Shown here: positions 1 to 7,466 of the stretch, one piece after another
Layout of the letters: each line of letters starts with the position of its first letter
Position numbering within the stretch: position 1 is the stretch's first letter
NCBI RefSeq assembly: GCF_018132105.1
Contig: NZ_JWHL01000012.1
Span: 1 to 41,413 of the forward strand
Direction of reading: 5' to 3'
DNA: 41,413 nucleotides
Origin: Methanocalculus chunghsingensis
Lineage (GTDB): Archaea; Halobacteriota; Methanomicrobia; Methanomicrobiales; Methanocorpusculaceae
The notes under the pieces: generated by a model
Databases searched by the model: none
What the model was told of the DNA's origin: nothing
What the model saw: the letters and a program-made list of their open reading frames with translations, nothing else
Made by a program: the position numbers and the translations under genes

Positions 1-1
1 C

Positions 2-700
2 AAAAACCAGTTTTATCTCCTTATCGTGGTAGACGTACCTGAAGAACCACAGATTGAACCTGAGGAGATCATCGGAGTCGATCTCGGTATCGCCAATATC
101 GCAACAACATCGAAAGGTGAAACCTTCTCCGGGCAGAAATGTACTGAATCCAGAAAGAGATACACCCGTATTAAAGCGGATCTTCAATCCGTTGGTACAT
201 GGGACGCAAAAAAACATCTCAAAAAACTCAGTGGAAAAGAACGCCGATTCAAGAATGATACAAACCACTGTATCAGCAAACTAATTGTCGCTGAAGCCAA
301 AGGCACACAATCCGGTATCGCGTTGGAAGATCTGACAGGTATCCGTGATCGGACACCCGGTTATAAGGCATTAGCAGCGGCAATCGGTAAATGGGCGTTT
401 TATGAGATAGCAATGTACATACGATATAAAGCACATATGGCTGGTATCCCGGTCTACCTCGTTGATCCCCAATATACATCCCAACAATGTTCTCATTGTG
501 GATATACGAGCAGGGAAAACCGGAAAACCCAGTCTGACTTCATCTGTATCAAATGTGGATATACGGATAATGCGGATATCAATGCCGCAAAAAACATTGC
601 ATCAAGGGCTGATGTCAACCAGCCTATCGCACTCCGTCCTGAACCTAAACGGTCAGGAAGATGGAAGGGCAAGCCCACGACTTCAGTCGTGGGTAGTTGA
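2..700 (+). CDS. tnpB: TnpB RNA-guided nuclease of IS605 type (5' end outside window)
   Basis: This is the C-terminal part of TnpB, the RuvC-like nuclease of IS200/IS605 elements, which uses an RNA made from the element's right end to cut DNA. The reading frame is open to the first bases of the window, so the GTG at 26 is not the true start; roughly 230 codons are seen. All three RuvC acidic positions are present: Asp in GVDLGIAN, Glu in ALEDLTG and Asp in NADINAAKN. The four-cysteine zinc finger (CSHC and CIKC) lies between the last two. The stop TGA falls just after the right-end hairpin, so gene end and element end coincide, as is usual when the guide RNA overlaps the 3' end of tnpB. The visible part looks intact, with no frameshift. 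Confidence 0.9.
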   Translation, partial: KNQFYLLIVVDVPEEPQIEPEEIIGVDLGIANIATTSKGETFSGQKCTESRKRYTRIKADLQSVGTWDAKKHLKKLSGKERRFKNDTNHCISKLIVAEAKGTQSGIALEDLTGIRDRTPGYKALAAAIGKWAFYEIAMYIRYKAHMAGIPVYLVDPQYTSQQCSHCGYTSRENRKTQSDFICIKCGYTDNADINAAKNIASRADVNQPIALRPEPKRSGRWKGKPTTSVVGS

Positions 701-953
701 CAAATGGCTCCATGAATGCAGATGCCATCCGGTCAAGGTACTTCTTCTTGACAAGCGTGATGCAACAGACATCTCCCTCCTTCTCTGAGAGCATGACCAT
801 CAGCCGCTCACCCGGAGTGAAGCCTGCACGGTCCCGAACCTCTTTTGGAAGGACGATCTGGCCACGTGCGTCGATGGTGACGATCCCCTCAACAGAACAG
901 GAGCAGGGTCTCTCGTTATCCGTGCAGGATGAGCACGCTTCTTCCATCTTCAT
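645..953 (-). CDS. AbrB/SpoVT-type regulator with Cys-rich N-terminus, 3' end altered by IS
   Basis: This is a small protein (102 codons as it now reads) with a SpoVT/AbrB swapped-hairpin DNA-binding domain, seen as VTIDARGQIVLPKEVRDRAG at about residues 25-44. The Cys-rich start (CSSC, then CSC) and the later VCCITLVK match the family usually annotated as HgcAB-associated protein; that link is from family memory, and no hgcA or hgcB is in the window. The natural protein probably ended shortly after MEPFV. The last 18 or so codons (from NYPRLKSW) are read out of the IS right-end hairpin and tnpB, giving a foreign tail up to a TAG at 645-647. Upstream there is a TATATC-like box near 979-984 and an AT-rich direct repeat at 1000-1020 that could be its operator. 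It may still be functional, because the DNA-binding core is complete. Confidence 0.75.
   Translation of the reverse strand: MKMEEACSSCTDNERPCSCSVEGIVTIDARGQIVLPKEVRDRAGFTPGERLMVMLSEKEGDVCCITLVKKKYLDRMASAFMEPFVNYPRLKSWACPSIFLTV
674..693. repeat. Right-end hairpin of the IS605-type element
   Basis: An 8-bp perfect stem, CCCACGAC paired with GTCGTGGG, closes a TTCA loop. It is preceded by AAG and followed by TAGTTGA. In this IS group such an imperfectly conserved hairpin is the substrate recognised by TnpA and forms the end of the TnpB guide RNA scaffold. The same AAGCCC...GGGTAGTT frame is seen again at 11250-11280. Confidence 0.75.
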
Positions 954-999
954 AGATGATCATCTCTGGTGGACGACGATATAATGATTTCTTATTTTT

Positions 1000-1020
1000 C
1001 TGAAAAATCAGAAAAATCAG
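1000..1020. promoter_or_regulatory. Overlapping CTGAAAAATCAG repeat, possible operator
   Basis: The sequence CTGAAAAATCAG is followed directly by AAAAATCAG, giving two overlapping units with CTGA/TCAG half-sites. It lies about 50 bp upstream of the AbrB-like start (953, minus). A self-regulatory operator is a plausible reading, but it rests only on position and symmetry. Confidence 0.3.
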
Positions 1021-1289
1021 TAATTTTTGGATCTGTAAGAAACCCATATGGATCAGGGTGTATTCAGCAGTGCAGACGCAGTATTCCACTCAGGACAGGA
1101 GAGGGCATGGATCAGGAAGAATGGAAGAGATGACTTCTCTGATCGGGAGATGGGGGAGCGCCATTCCGCTGATGGCACGGATGCCATTCTCCATGAGGGT
1201 CTGGATATCCAGATCTGATCAAGCCTTTCGTTTTTGATCCTCTACAACAGAATGGTGAAGTTCATCGTATCATCTGCCAAATATGGTGT
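1021..1289. other. Gene-free spacer, 269 bp
   Basis: No convincing gene is present. A 56-codon frame at 1048-1218 (+) and a 42-codon open stretch at about 1090-1218 (-) both exist, but neither has a ribosome binding site or a recognisable product. The minus-strand stretch has the more protein-like composition and could be a relic. Confidence 0.4.
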
Positions 1290-2264
1290 ATGATCCTCGA
1301 AGAATCGCTCATCTTCAACTCTGAGGAAGAAGCAGATCTCATTTTGAAGCATCTGCGTGATCTCGGTGCAGCAGGGAAGAAGATATACCGGAGCACGGCT
1401 TTTTCAGAAGAGCTTGTCACCTGCAGTATTGGCGGGTTCATCGCCTGGTTTTCTGATCTCGCCATGGAGGAGTCCAATACTGATCCGGAGGGGTCCGGTC
1501 CGGCACTCCCCGGAACGTATGCATTTCAGCGCGATCTGATGATCCGGATTTCAAAAAAACTCCATCTCCTCCTTGACGGCAAAAAACCGGGTGATCTGAT
1601 CTACACACATGAAGAGGCACGTCAGGGCCTCCTCTCCCTCCTCGGGAGGGTTCAGGCGATGCATAATGACGATTCTGATCATGATACCTACGATGACACC
1701 TGGGTTTCGATAACGATCATCATGAAGGATAATGATCTCGTCGAAGAGACCCCTGATGGCTTTCTGTTGAAGCGGGAGATCGGGGATCCCGGCTCTCTCC
1801 TCTATGAGATAAGGTCACTCTCAGAAGAAATTGCATTCAGGGAGTCGGGATCGGCATATAACCCGGTCTTCTCGACCCATTACTATATCGAACCGGAATG
1901 CGTTGTTGTCACCGACCCGCGCCTCTATTTTTGTGACCCTCATGACTCTATCATCGATGATCTGGAGGAGATGGATGTCGATCTGGATTCATTCGATCAG
2001 TTTTATGAGAACTACCAGACAAAGCGGAACGTGCTCAATGCAATGGTCGAGGTTATTGGCAGGGCGGGATCCATCTCGATTGATGAACTCATTCGTGAGA
2101 TGAAGGATTACTCTCATCCGCCTGGAGGAGAAGAAGATGGGTTCTCAATTGATCTCGATCCGCAGGTAACGCAGATGATCGTCCATGAGCTGCAGAAAGC
2201 GAAGATCCTCACCGGCCCGGATCGGAGGATCAGGCTGGGGAAGGCAATGGGGCAGAAGCCCTGA
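1290..2264 (+). CDS. Conserved-looking protein of unknown function
   Basis: A 324-residue acidic, soluble protein that I do not recognise. The frame is long, has host-like codon use and no signal peptide or membrane segment. The N-terminal 45 residues are predicted mostly helical (EEEADLILKHLRDLGAAG). The middle is rich in Asp and Glu, including the run DDLEEMDVDLDSFD near residue 225. The last 80 residues (GSISIDELIREM, then VTQMIVHELQKAKIL and a basic end) have the look of a winged-helix fold, which is an inference from pattern only. The ATG at 1290 follows GGTG almost directly, so its ribosome site is not ideal; the next in-frame ATG codons lie well inside the gene. It stands alone between the AbrB-like gene (opposite strand) and the DUF1294 gene (50 bp downstream, same strand). 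Confidence 0.75.
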   Translation: MILEESLIFNSEEEADLILKHLRDLGAAGKKIYRSTAFSEELVTCSIGGFIAWFSDLAMEESNTDPEGSGPALPGTYAFQRDLMIRISKKLHLLLDGKKPGDLIYTHEEARQGLLSLLGRVQAMHNDDSDHDTYDDTWVSITIIMKDNDLVEETPDGFLLKREIGDPGSLLYEIRSLSEEIAFRESGSAYNPVFSTHYYIEPECVVVTDPRLYFCDPHDSIIDDLEEMDVDLDSFDQFYENYQTKRNVLNAMVEVIGRAGSISIDELIREMKDYSHPPGGEEDGFSIDLDPQVTQMIVHELQKAKILTGPDRRIRLGKAMGQKP

Positions 2265-2314
2265 GGGATGTTCCATCATCTCCCCTTATTTCTGAAGAGA
2301 GCCAATAATTCCAT

Positions 2315-2617
2315 ATGACAGTACCTCTTCCACAGGATCTCCTCATTCATGGAGCACTCTACCTGGTTCTGAATTTCTTCTCTTTCCTGACGTTTGCCGA
2401 CGATAAGGCAAACTCCAAGACGAATCAATGGAGGACGAGCGAGAAGCGGCTTCTGCTGTATGCCATGATCGGCCCGTTTGGCGCGATGGCAGCGATGAAG
2501 TTCCTCCGGCATAAGACGCAGAAGATCAAATTCAAGCTCGTCTACCTCTTCCTTGCAATCCATCTCGGGCTTATCGGGTACTATCTCCTGTCTACATTAC
2601 AGGTAATTCGGATCTGA
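2315..2617 (+). CDS. DUF1294 family small membrane protein
   Basis: A 100-residue membrane protein of the DUF1294 family. The family signature is clear: a hydrophobic first segment (YLVLNFFSFLTF), then DDKANSK...WRTSEKRLLL, then the glycine-rich second segment (GPFGAMAAM), FLRHKTQKIKFKLVY, and a last hydrophobic stretch to the C-terminus. Three membrane passes are likely. The molecular function of this family is not established. Length is normal for the family. It lies 50 bp downstream of the unknown gene at 1290-2264 and could share its transcript. The gene downstream is convergent, and a T-run at about 2670 may end transcription. Confidence 0.85.
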   Translation: MTVPLPQDLLIHGALYLVLNFFSFLTFADDKANSKTNQWRTSEKRLLLYAMIGPFGAMAAMKFLRHKTQKIKFKLVYLFLAIHLGLIGYYLLSTLQVIRI

Positions 2618-2691
2618 TGGTCACGTTGGAAAATAGGGGGAAAGGGTGAATGTTGCACCATCAGATTCGCTTTTTTTGACCTCTCCTGTAT

Positions 2692-3558
2692 TCACCCGGT
2701 TTCGAAGAACTCAGGTTGCCATGCCGGATCGACGATACTCAGGAGTGATGCGGGTGTATCCCCCGAGTTCCGTATCTCCTTTGCCTGGCCTGGAGGGAAG
2801 TACGCGGCATCTCCTGCCCGGACGGTGATCTCTGCCCCTTCAGGTGTGATGAAATCCACCTCCCCATGAATGACATAAATGAGATCGGCTGCACCTGTCA
2901 GCCGGTTATTGATGATTTTTCCACTCGGCAGAAGTTCGGCATAGGCGACGCTGTAATCGATTGGAATCTCCAGCTCTGGCATCAGGACCGGGTTGATGAG
3001 GGTGTAGATCATCGTCCCTGTCTCGTAGTCCCATTCGATCCCTTCCTCGGGGTTGGCGATCACTATCGGCGTTTGACTTGTCATCATCTCATAGGATGCG
3101 AGGTCATCGCCCCGGATATCGATGGCGTCCCGGTAGTGTGGCTGGTTAGCTGATAGGTACCGGAGATCGGTCTCACCAACGCTGAGAATCGACTGGAGGA
3201 CACCCTCCGGCAGGAGGATGAGTTCCCCTTTTTCAGCAGTAACAATCGTCTCGTCGCAATGTATCCCGGCTATCCCGTCGATCACATAGACGAGTTCACT
3301 GGTGCCGAGGAGGCGGTGGGGATCGGTTGCATTCCCCGGACTGATAGTGACCTGGCCAAGGTTGTAGCTCATCGGGGGGATGGGTGTATCGATGGTGATA
3401 AGGTGGGAATAGAGGCCCTGCCCTTCAAAGATGGGGAAGGGGTTCCGGGGTTCAATCACCAGTATCTCCGCTCCCCCTTCCTCTTCGGGCGGAGCTGCCG
3501 TGAGGCACCCGGCCGAGAGGAGGAGTGGTATAATAAGAATCAGAATGCATTTGTGCAT
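2692..3558 (-). CDS. Secreted lipoprotein with two cupin domains
   Basis: A 288-residue protein with a lipoprotein signal peptide: a hydrophobic stretch, then LLSAGC at about residues 14-19 with Cys as the probable lipid-modified residue. Two cupin barrels follow. The first spans about residues 60-155 (PHRLLGTSELVYVIDG, then EKGELILLPEGV). The second spans about 190-285 (TGAADLIYVIHGEVDF, then VRAGDAAYFPPGQ). The usual metal-binding His pairs of the first cupin motif are poorly kept, so metal binding and catalysis are doubtful; a sugar- or ligand-binding role is possible. It would sit on the outer face of the cell membrane. The start lies in an AT-rich region with a TATA-like stretch at about 3575-3590 and no ribosome site, suggesting a nearly leaderless transcript. 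Confidence 0.8.
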   Translation of the reverse strand: MHKCILILIIPLLLSAGCLTAAPPEEEGGAEILVIEPRNPFPIFEGQGLYSHLITIDTPIPPMSYNLGQVTISPGNATDPHRLLGTSELVYVIDGIAGIHCDETIVTAEKGELILLPEGVLQSILSVGETDLRYLSANQPHYRDAIDIRGDDLASYEMMTSQTPIVIANPEEGIEWDYETGTMIYTLINPVLMPELEIPIDYSVAYAELLPSGKIINNRLTGAADLIYVIHGEVDFITPEGAEITVRAGDAAYFPPGQAKEIRNSGDTPASLLSIVDPAWQPEFFETG

Positions 3559-3714
3559 ATTATTAGTTACGGACTGATTGGATTAAACATATTGTTATTT
3601 TCAGCATCTGCTCATGCATCAGGCTTGGATGCCGGGGTGGGGGGAGATGGAAACCGACTCTCCGGGGTGAGCATCAATAAGGCTGCGGAGCAGATGATAT
3701 ACAGAGTTGGTAGG

Positions 3715-3855
3715 ATGAGCGAAGAGGAAGTACAGAGGGAGATCCAGGAGTTGCGGGAGATGGTCAAAAAGCAGGAGAAGCGGATCGACCGGCTGGAGAA
3801 GTTTGCCATCGCCGCGTACAGGGAGATGGTTGGATCAGAGAAGAAGGCAAAGTAG
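3715..3855 (+). CDS. Small coiled-coil protein (start uncertain)
   Basis: A 46-residue, highly charged protein with a heptad-like pattern (EEEVQREIQELREMVKKQEK, then RIDRLEKFA), predicted to be one long helix that forms a coiled coil. I chose the ATG at 3715; an ATG at 3694 preceded by GGAG (53 residues) and a GTG at 3667 (62 residues) are in the same frame and equally open. The longer open frame further upstream is only the shadow of the bicupin gene on the other strand. Function unknown. It is divergent from the bicupin gene and convergent with the dockerin-like gene. Confidence 0.55.
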   Translation: MSEEEVQREIQELREMVKKQEKRIDRLEKFAIAAYREMVGSEKKAK

Positions 3856-3914
3856 AGGGCGGAGATCCCGGAGTTTTGGGGATGATGGGCGATACATTCG
3901 GTATAATAAAAAAA

Positions 3915-4493
3915 TCAGAGTGCCGGGATCTTCCCGACATAGAAATATGCGATCCGGGCGGCATCTGCTGCCTGTACCCTGCCATCATAGGAGAAATCTC
4001 CACGAAGCTCTTCTTCAACAAGCCCAACTGACATGTACGCTACCCGTGAAACATCCCCGATATCCACCCTGCCGTTGCCATTCAGATCCCCTTTCAGCGC
4101 TGTCTGGGTGATGGATATCCGGAGACTCTCCCCACTCCCGAAACGGGCCGTTTCGTCAGCGGGATACCCGTGGATGAAGAAGGCAATCTCCGCTCCGGGC
4201 TGAATCTCTCTCTCTTCTCCATATGCCGATTGCTGGATAATGAGTCTTTCATCAAAGGGTCCGGAACCACCGATCATCCCTGGCTCCCTGACGATGATCC
4301 GGGCAACCTCGTTCCCAGCGACGAATGCAGTGACGATTGCACCGGGGGGTGCGGGTTCGCCGTTGATGGTGACGGTGCCGGAGATCTCGCAGGGGAGGGT
4401 GGGAATGGACGATAGCGCCGCTGCGGGTAGCACCGCAATCATGGCGAGTGCGATTATCAGGATAGATGCGATAATGATTCGATTTCTCATCAA
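3915..4493 (-). CDS. Secreted protein with dockerin-like calcium-binding repeats
   Basis: A 192-residue exported protein. The N-terminus is a signal peptide (basic start, then a hydrophobic run to PAAALS, cleavage near residue 27). Residues about 35-130 form a beta-rich module beginning CEISGTVTINGEPAPPG, similar to the metal-/sugar-binding modules in methanogen surface proteins. The C-terminal 58 residues hold two dockerin-type repeats: GDLNGNGRVDIGDVSRVAYM, and GDFSYDGRVQAADAARIAYF. The Asp/Asn ladder of the first repeat is a full calcium loop; the second is slightly degenerate. Dockerins pair with cohesins in bacterial cellulosomes; in archaea they are found on surface proteins with mostly unknown partners. 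No cohesin is visible here. It lies downstream of the TasA/signal peptidase locus on the same strand but is separated by a terminator and 340 bp. Confidence 0.8.
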   Translation of the reverse strand: MMRNRIIIASILIIALAMIAVLPAAALSSIPTLPCEISGTVTINGEPAPPGAIVTAFVAGNEVARIIVREPGMIGGSGPFDERLIIQQSAYGEEREIQPGAEIAFFIHGYPADETARFGSGESLRISITQTALKGDLNGNGRVDIGDVSRVAYMSVGLVEEELRGDFSYDGRVQAADAARIAYFYVGKIPAL

Positions 4494-4813
4494 TAGTTTC
4501 TCCGTTTCTTCAATTCATTAAAAGATACATTTCCTTTCCATTCATGGTGAAGGAAGGCGTTTCACAATTATAGCCGATAAAGGATATCCGCCTGAGTGAT
4601 ATCAGGCAGTGAGAGCATCGTCCTTCAATATTCCGGCTTTTTACTGGTGCACCGCTTCCTTCAGGTATCCCTTTATTATTTTTATGTATAATGAATTGAT
4701 GATGTAACTGACGATTAATCTATCGTTATGTTGTGAGACAATTATACCAAGGGCCATTCTGATGTATTTTCTGGGGTGAGGGGCAGAAGAGGGAAAACTC
4801 GCAAGATGAATAA
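4494..4813. other. Gene-free spacer, 320 bp
   Basis: No gene is visible. The part next to 4493 (AATTCATTAAAAGATACAT and similar) is AT-rich and probably carries the promoter of the dockerin-like gene. The rest has stop codons in all frames and no strong structure until the hairpin at 4814-4827. Confidence 0.5.
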
Positions 4814-4827
4814 GGGGGAATACCCCC
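4814..4827 (-). terminator. Hairpin terminator after the DUF5305 gene
   Basis: A perfect GGGGG-TATT-CCCCC hairpin read on the minus strand starts four bases after the DUF5305 stop codon and is followed by TTATT. It is well placed to end the TasA/signal peptidase transcript or protect its 3' end. Confidence 0.6.
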
Positions 4828-4831
4828 GGTA

Positions 4832-5866
4832 TCAGTTTTCCGAATACCGATACATCAGCTCATTGACAACGAAGAAGTAGATCCCGCTATTCTCATCATA
4901 GATGACACGCTGGTTCATATCGACCGCCGCAGCAACGAGATCTTCAAGTGATGCAAACTCGATCATGTCGGTATTCCTCAGCCCCGTATAGCGGCCGCTG
5001 CTGATCCAGTCTTTATACTCGATCCGGATATCCTCCCGTTTCAGCGCCTCCGGATCAATGCCCCCCTGCCTGCGAACCGAGATTGTGGTGATAAGAACGA
5101 AGATAAGGATTGCCACCAGAATCAGAAAGCCTGCTGTAAGTAAATATTTCTCGATGACAGGCGGTTCCTTCCGGACGAGCCGCATCCTGGGCGTCGTCAC
5201 GGTCTCACTCTGAACAGTATCTCCTGCAACTGAGTAGTAGCCGCTTCCCAGCTCAACCGGCAGGGAATATGTACTTATTCCCGTGATCTCCTCTCCATTC
5301 AGGGTGCCGGTATAGATGACTGTCGTCACAATCTCAGCAGAGGGGGTGCCCTGTCGTAAATTCAGGACACCGGAGATGGCTGAGATTTCGTCACCCAGAT
5401 CCTTGATATTCAATGAGATCGTCTTTTCAAAGGAATCAGAGTTCAGTTGTGCTGTATCTTCGGAGATGATCAGATCCTTCTTCCAGAAGGGTGATCCGCC
5501 GCCAGCGGTCATGGCAAGGGTGGCTTTGGTCACTGTCGATATTCGTAGATTCACATCACGGGCCAGAGCTTCAAACCTGAATGTGGATGTGAGTACAGGA
5601 GATGCCGCATAGAAGTATGTCTTCTGATCTGAGAGGGTTGTTCCAACCGGCCAGAGGGGATTTTCCATCATGACGATGGCGCTATTGCTGTACGATCCAT
5701 TCAGCGTATAGAGGGGTTCTTCATATCTGATCTCCTGGTACTGTACGACGAACATCGTATTATAGACGCCAATTCCCGATATTACGATAGCCGGTACCAA
5801 TATCAGCATAATGACGGCGCTATACGCAGAGATGTAATACCTGATCTTATTACGTGTTAAAGCCAT
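4832..5866 (-). CDS. DUF5305 family membrane protein
   Basis: A 344-residue membrane protein matching archaeal DUF5305, a family found beside archaeal signal peptidases. One membrane segment is at about residues 15-40, followed by a beta-rich extracellular region of about 200 residues and a second membrane segment near 242-265 (LLTAGFLILVAILIFVLITT). The rest, about 80 residues, would be cytoplasmic and ends FFVVNELMYRYSEN. Function is not established; the context suggests a partner of the signal peptidase or of the exported TasA-like protein. Its start overlaps the end of the upstream signal peptidase gene by 17 bp, so translation is probably coupled. It is the last gene before the hairpin at 4814-4827. 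Confidence 0.75.
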   Translation of the reverse strand: MALTRNKIRYYISAYSAVIMLILVPAIVISGIGVYNTMFVVQYQEIRYEEPLYTLNGSYSNSAIVMMENPLWPVGTTLSDQKTYFYAASPVLTSTFRFEALARDVNLRISTVTKATLAMTAGGGSPFWKKDLIISEDTAQLNSDSFEKTISLNIKDLGDEISAISGVLNLRQGTPSAEIVTTVIYTGTLNGEEITGISTYSLPVELGSGYYSVAGDTVQSETVTTPRMRLVRKEPPVIEKYLLTAGFLILVAILIFVLITTISVRRQGGIDPEALKREDIRIEYKDWISSGRYTGLRNTDMIEFASLEDLVAAAVDMNQRVIYDENSGIYFFVVNELMYRYSEN

Positions 5867-6830
5867 GGTTTTTCGGTCTCCGTTTCTTCTTTGAGGAGGG
5901 GTACTTCTCCCGCAGCCAGATGGGGTGAAGGAGAATGATGATGATCATGCCTGGGACTACAGCGATGAATAATGAAGGGAGATAGGGGTGGAGATCTGCG
6001 AGCATCAGGAACCAGAAGACCGGAAGGATATAGGGGGCCCGGATGATCCGGAGTGGTTCGGATGAACCTGATGCTATGCCCACTACCTCTTCGCCGGGTC
6101 CAATAATCCCGTATTCCGGCTCTGCTGAAGATGAAGGCAACAGATAGACCTCCGGTATCAGGTTCTGCCCCTTTATTGTCACCATACCCTCTGCGGGTGT
6201 ATACTCTCCAGCCATTCCGGCGAGCGAAGGGAGGGCGATGATCCAGAATGGTGCCAGGACGAGGAGGCCAAGAAGCAGCAGACGTTGTCCATTGATCGTA
6301 TACAGGGAACGCCTCCTGTTCTTCTTCTCTCTCTCCTGACGCATGAGCTGCCGGGGATCGGTATTGACGGTCCGCAGTTCTGAGAGAAGAAGGGCGATTG
6401 CAGGCAGGATCACAAAGAAGAGGGTCACTTCACGGCGTGCTTCATTCGTGTACCCGATCAGGGGAATGAGGAAGACCGCTTTTCCGACAACATCATCATA
6501 TGAGAAGGGATTGGCATCGATAGCATTATTCGCATCACCCTTTGTGACGAACTCCCGGTTTTCCGGATCTATTTCAAGAACCCGGTGGGTGACGACGACC
6601 CGCTCCTGTGCTGAAGGAATCTGAAATGAGATGATATCGCCGGGTTCGATCAGCTCAGGATCCAGGGGTGCAACAAGTATGACATCCCCCGTGAGCATCA
6701 CCGGCTCCATACTCCCCGAGAGGACGATCATCGGTTTGATCTCCATCATGACTCCGGCAACAAGAGCACTGCCAACGATGATGGCGATGATGATAACGAT
6801 GACCTGTTGTACCCGCTCTTTCCTGTTCAT
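5850..6830 (-). CDS. Signal peptidase I, archaeal/SipW type, with extra C-terminal membrane segments
   Basis: A 326-residue membrane-bound serine protease of peptidase family S26B. The N-terminal membrane anchor is followed by the nucleophile motif SGSMEP (Ser at about residue 40), then VVTHRV (His at about 82, which replaces the bacterial Lys as general base), then KGDANNAID (Asp at about 99 and 105). This Ser/His/Asp set is that of archaeal and eukaryotic signal peptidases and of Bacillus SipW. After the catalytic domain, which ends at about residue 130, come at least three more hydrophobic segments (near 135-152, 185-205 and 275-305). Length is therefore about twice the usual archaeal enzyme. 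It probably trims the TasA-like protein encoded two genes upstream. The start is 147 bp downstream of the smaller signal peptidase; an AT-rich TATA-like stretch at about 6944-6956 could give it its own promoter. Confidence 0.85.
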   Translation of the reverse strand: MNRKERVQQVIVIIIAIIVGSALVAGVMMEIKPMIVLSGSMEPVMLTGDVILVAPLDPELIEPGDIISFQIPSAQERVVVTHRVLEIDPENREFVTKGDANNAIDANPFSYDDVVGKAVFLIPLIGYTNEARREVTLFFVILPAIALLLSELRTVNTDPRQLMRQEREKKNRRRSLYTINGQRLLLLGLLVLAPFWIIALPSLAGMAGEYTPAEGMVTIKGQNLIPEVYLLPSSSAEPEYGIIGPGEEVVGIASGSSEPLRIIRAPYILPVFWFLMLADLHPYLPSLFIAVVPGMIIIILLHPIWLREKYPSSKKKRRPKNHGFNT

Positions 6831-6943
6831 TCTTCAATCCCGCCTTCTCAAGTGTCGTACATGATGAACCCGATCTCTTCGTCTCTTGGTTGAACCGCAT
6901 TCTCAATGACAAAGGATCGAATGAAAAGTGATACGAACTGAAG

Positions 6944-6956
6944 AATTATATAATTT
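6944..6956 (-). promoter_or_regulatory. Possible TATA box for the large signal peptidase
   Basis: The minus-strand reading AAAATTATATAATTC lies about 115 bp before the start at 6830 in a region much richer in A and T than its surroundings. It would give a leader of about 90 bases. This is a sequence-pattern call only. Confidence 0.35.
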
Positions 6957-6977
6957 TTGTTTTTATATTTATTGTGC

Positions 6978-7451
6978 TCACCTTCGCATCCTCTGGATCT
7001 CAAGGGCGATAAGCAGAAGGCCGGGTATCAGGACGAGTGCCAGGTACCCGGCAAGGGAGGTAACGATATGCATCGCTGCCCCCGCATAAGGGATGATCAG
7101 GACGACTCTGCCTGCAATCTGGTCCGGCCTGATATGATACGGGTCGGTGGCTGCAAGATTGTCGCCCCTGGTCCGGATCGTTCCGTCATCCTCGATCGAG
7201 ACGATCCTGTGTGCTATAGGCACACTCACCCCTTCCTGCGGTCTGAACGCGATGATGTCACCAACAGCGGGTTCTCCGGCAGCCAGGGGAGCGATCACCA
7301 CGAGATCGTTTTGTGTGATGGTCGGCTCCATACTGGTGCCGATGACCCCTGCCATGTTCAACGGGGTGCAGAAGAGGAGAGCGATAACAGCAGCAGTTGC
7401 TATGAAGGCTGCGTATTCGCTTTTTCTCATCTGCATCCCATTAAGTGTCAT
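6978..7451 (-). CDS. Signal peptidase I, archaeal/SipW type, short form
   Basis: A 157-residue second signal peptidase of the same S26B type. A membrane anchor at about residues 13-30 is followed by GTSMEPTI (Ser at about 40), PIAHRI (His at about 81), RGDNLAATD (Asp at about 97 and 103) and a C-terminal membrane segment (LAGYLALVLIPGLLLIALE). All catalytic positions are kept. The gene starts 15 bp after the TasA-like stop, so the two are surely cotranscribed. The ATG at 7451 lacks a ribosome site; in-frame ATG codons at 7436 and 7430, just after GGG, are alternatives that shorten the protein by 5 to 7 residues. The SipW role, cutting the special signal of TasA-like proteins, fits best and is an inference from context. 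Confidence 0.85.
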   Translation of the reverse strand: MTLNGMQMRKSEYAAFIATAAVIALLFCTPLNMAGVIGTSMEPTITQNDLVVIAPLAAGEPAVGDIIAFRPQEGVSVPIAHRIVSIEDDGTIRTRGDNLAATDPYHIRPDQIAGRVVLIIPYAGAAMHIVTSLAGYLALVLIPGLLLIALEIQRMRR

Positions 7452-7466
7452 CCAGATATGAGATGT

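Larger units (their letters stand above)
1..700 (+). mobile_element. IS200/IS605-family element, 3' part with right end
   Basis: The window opens inside an insertion sequence of the IS200/IS605 (IS1341-like) group. What is visible is the end of tnpB followed at once by a perfect hairpin (stem 674-681/686-693, loop TTCA) and the bases TAGTTGA, the arrangement expected of the right end of this group. No tnpA is visible; the left end lies outside the window. The junction with host DNA is close to position 700, inside the 3' end of the minus-strand AbrB-like gene. Confidence 0.85.

Noticed and set aside
1048-1218. 56-codon plus-strand frame after the AbrB-like gene
   Set aside because: No ribosome site, no recognisable product, and an equally open frame on the other strand.
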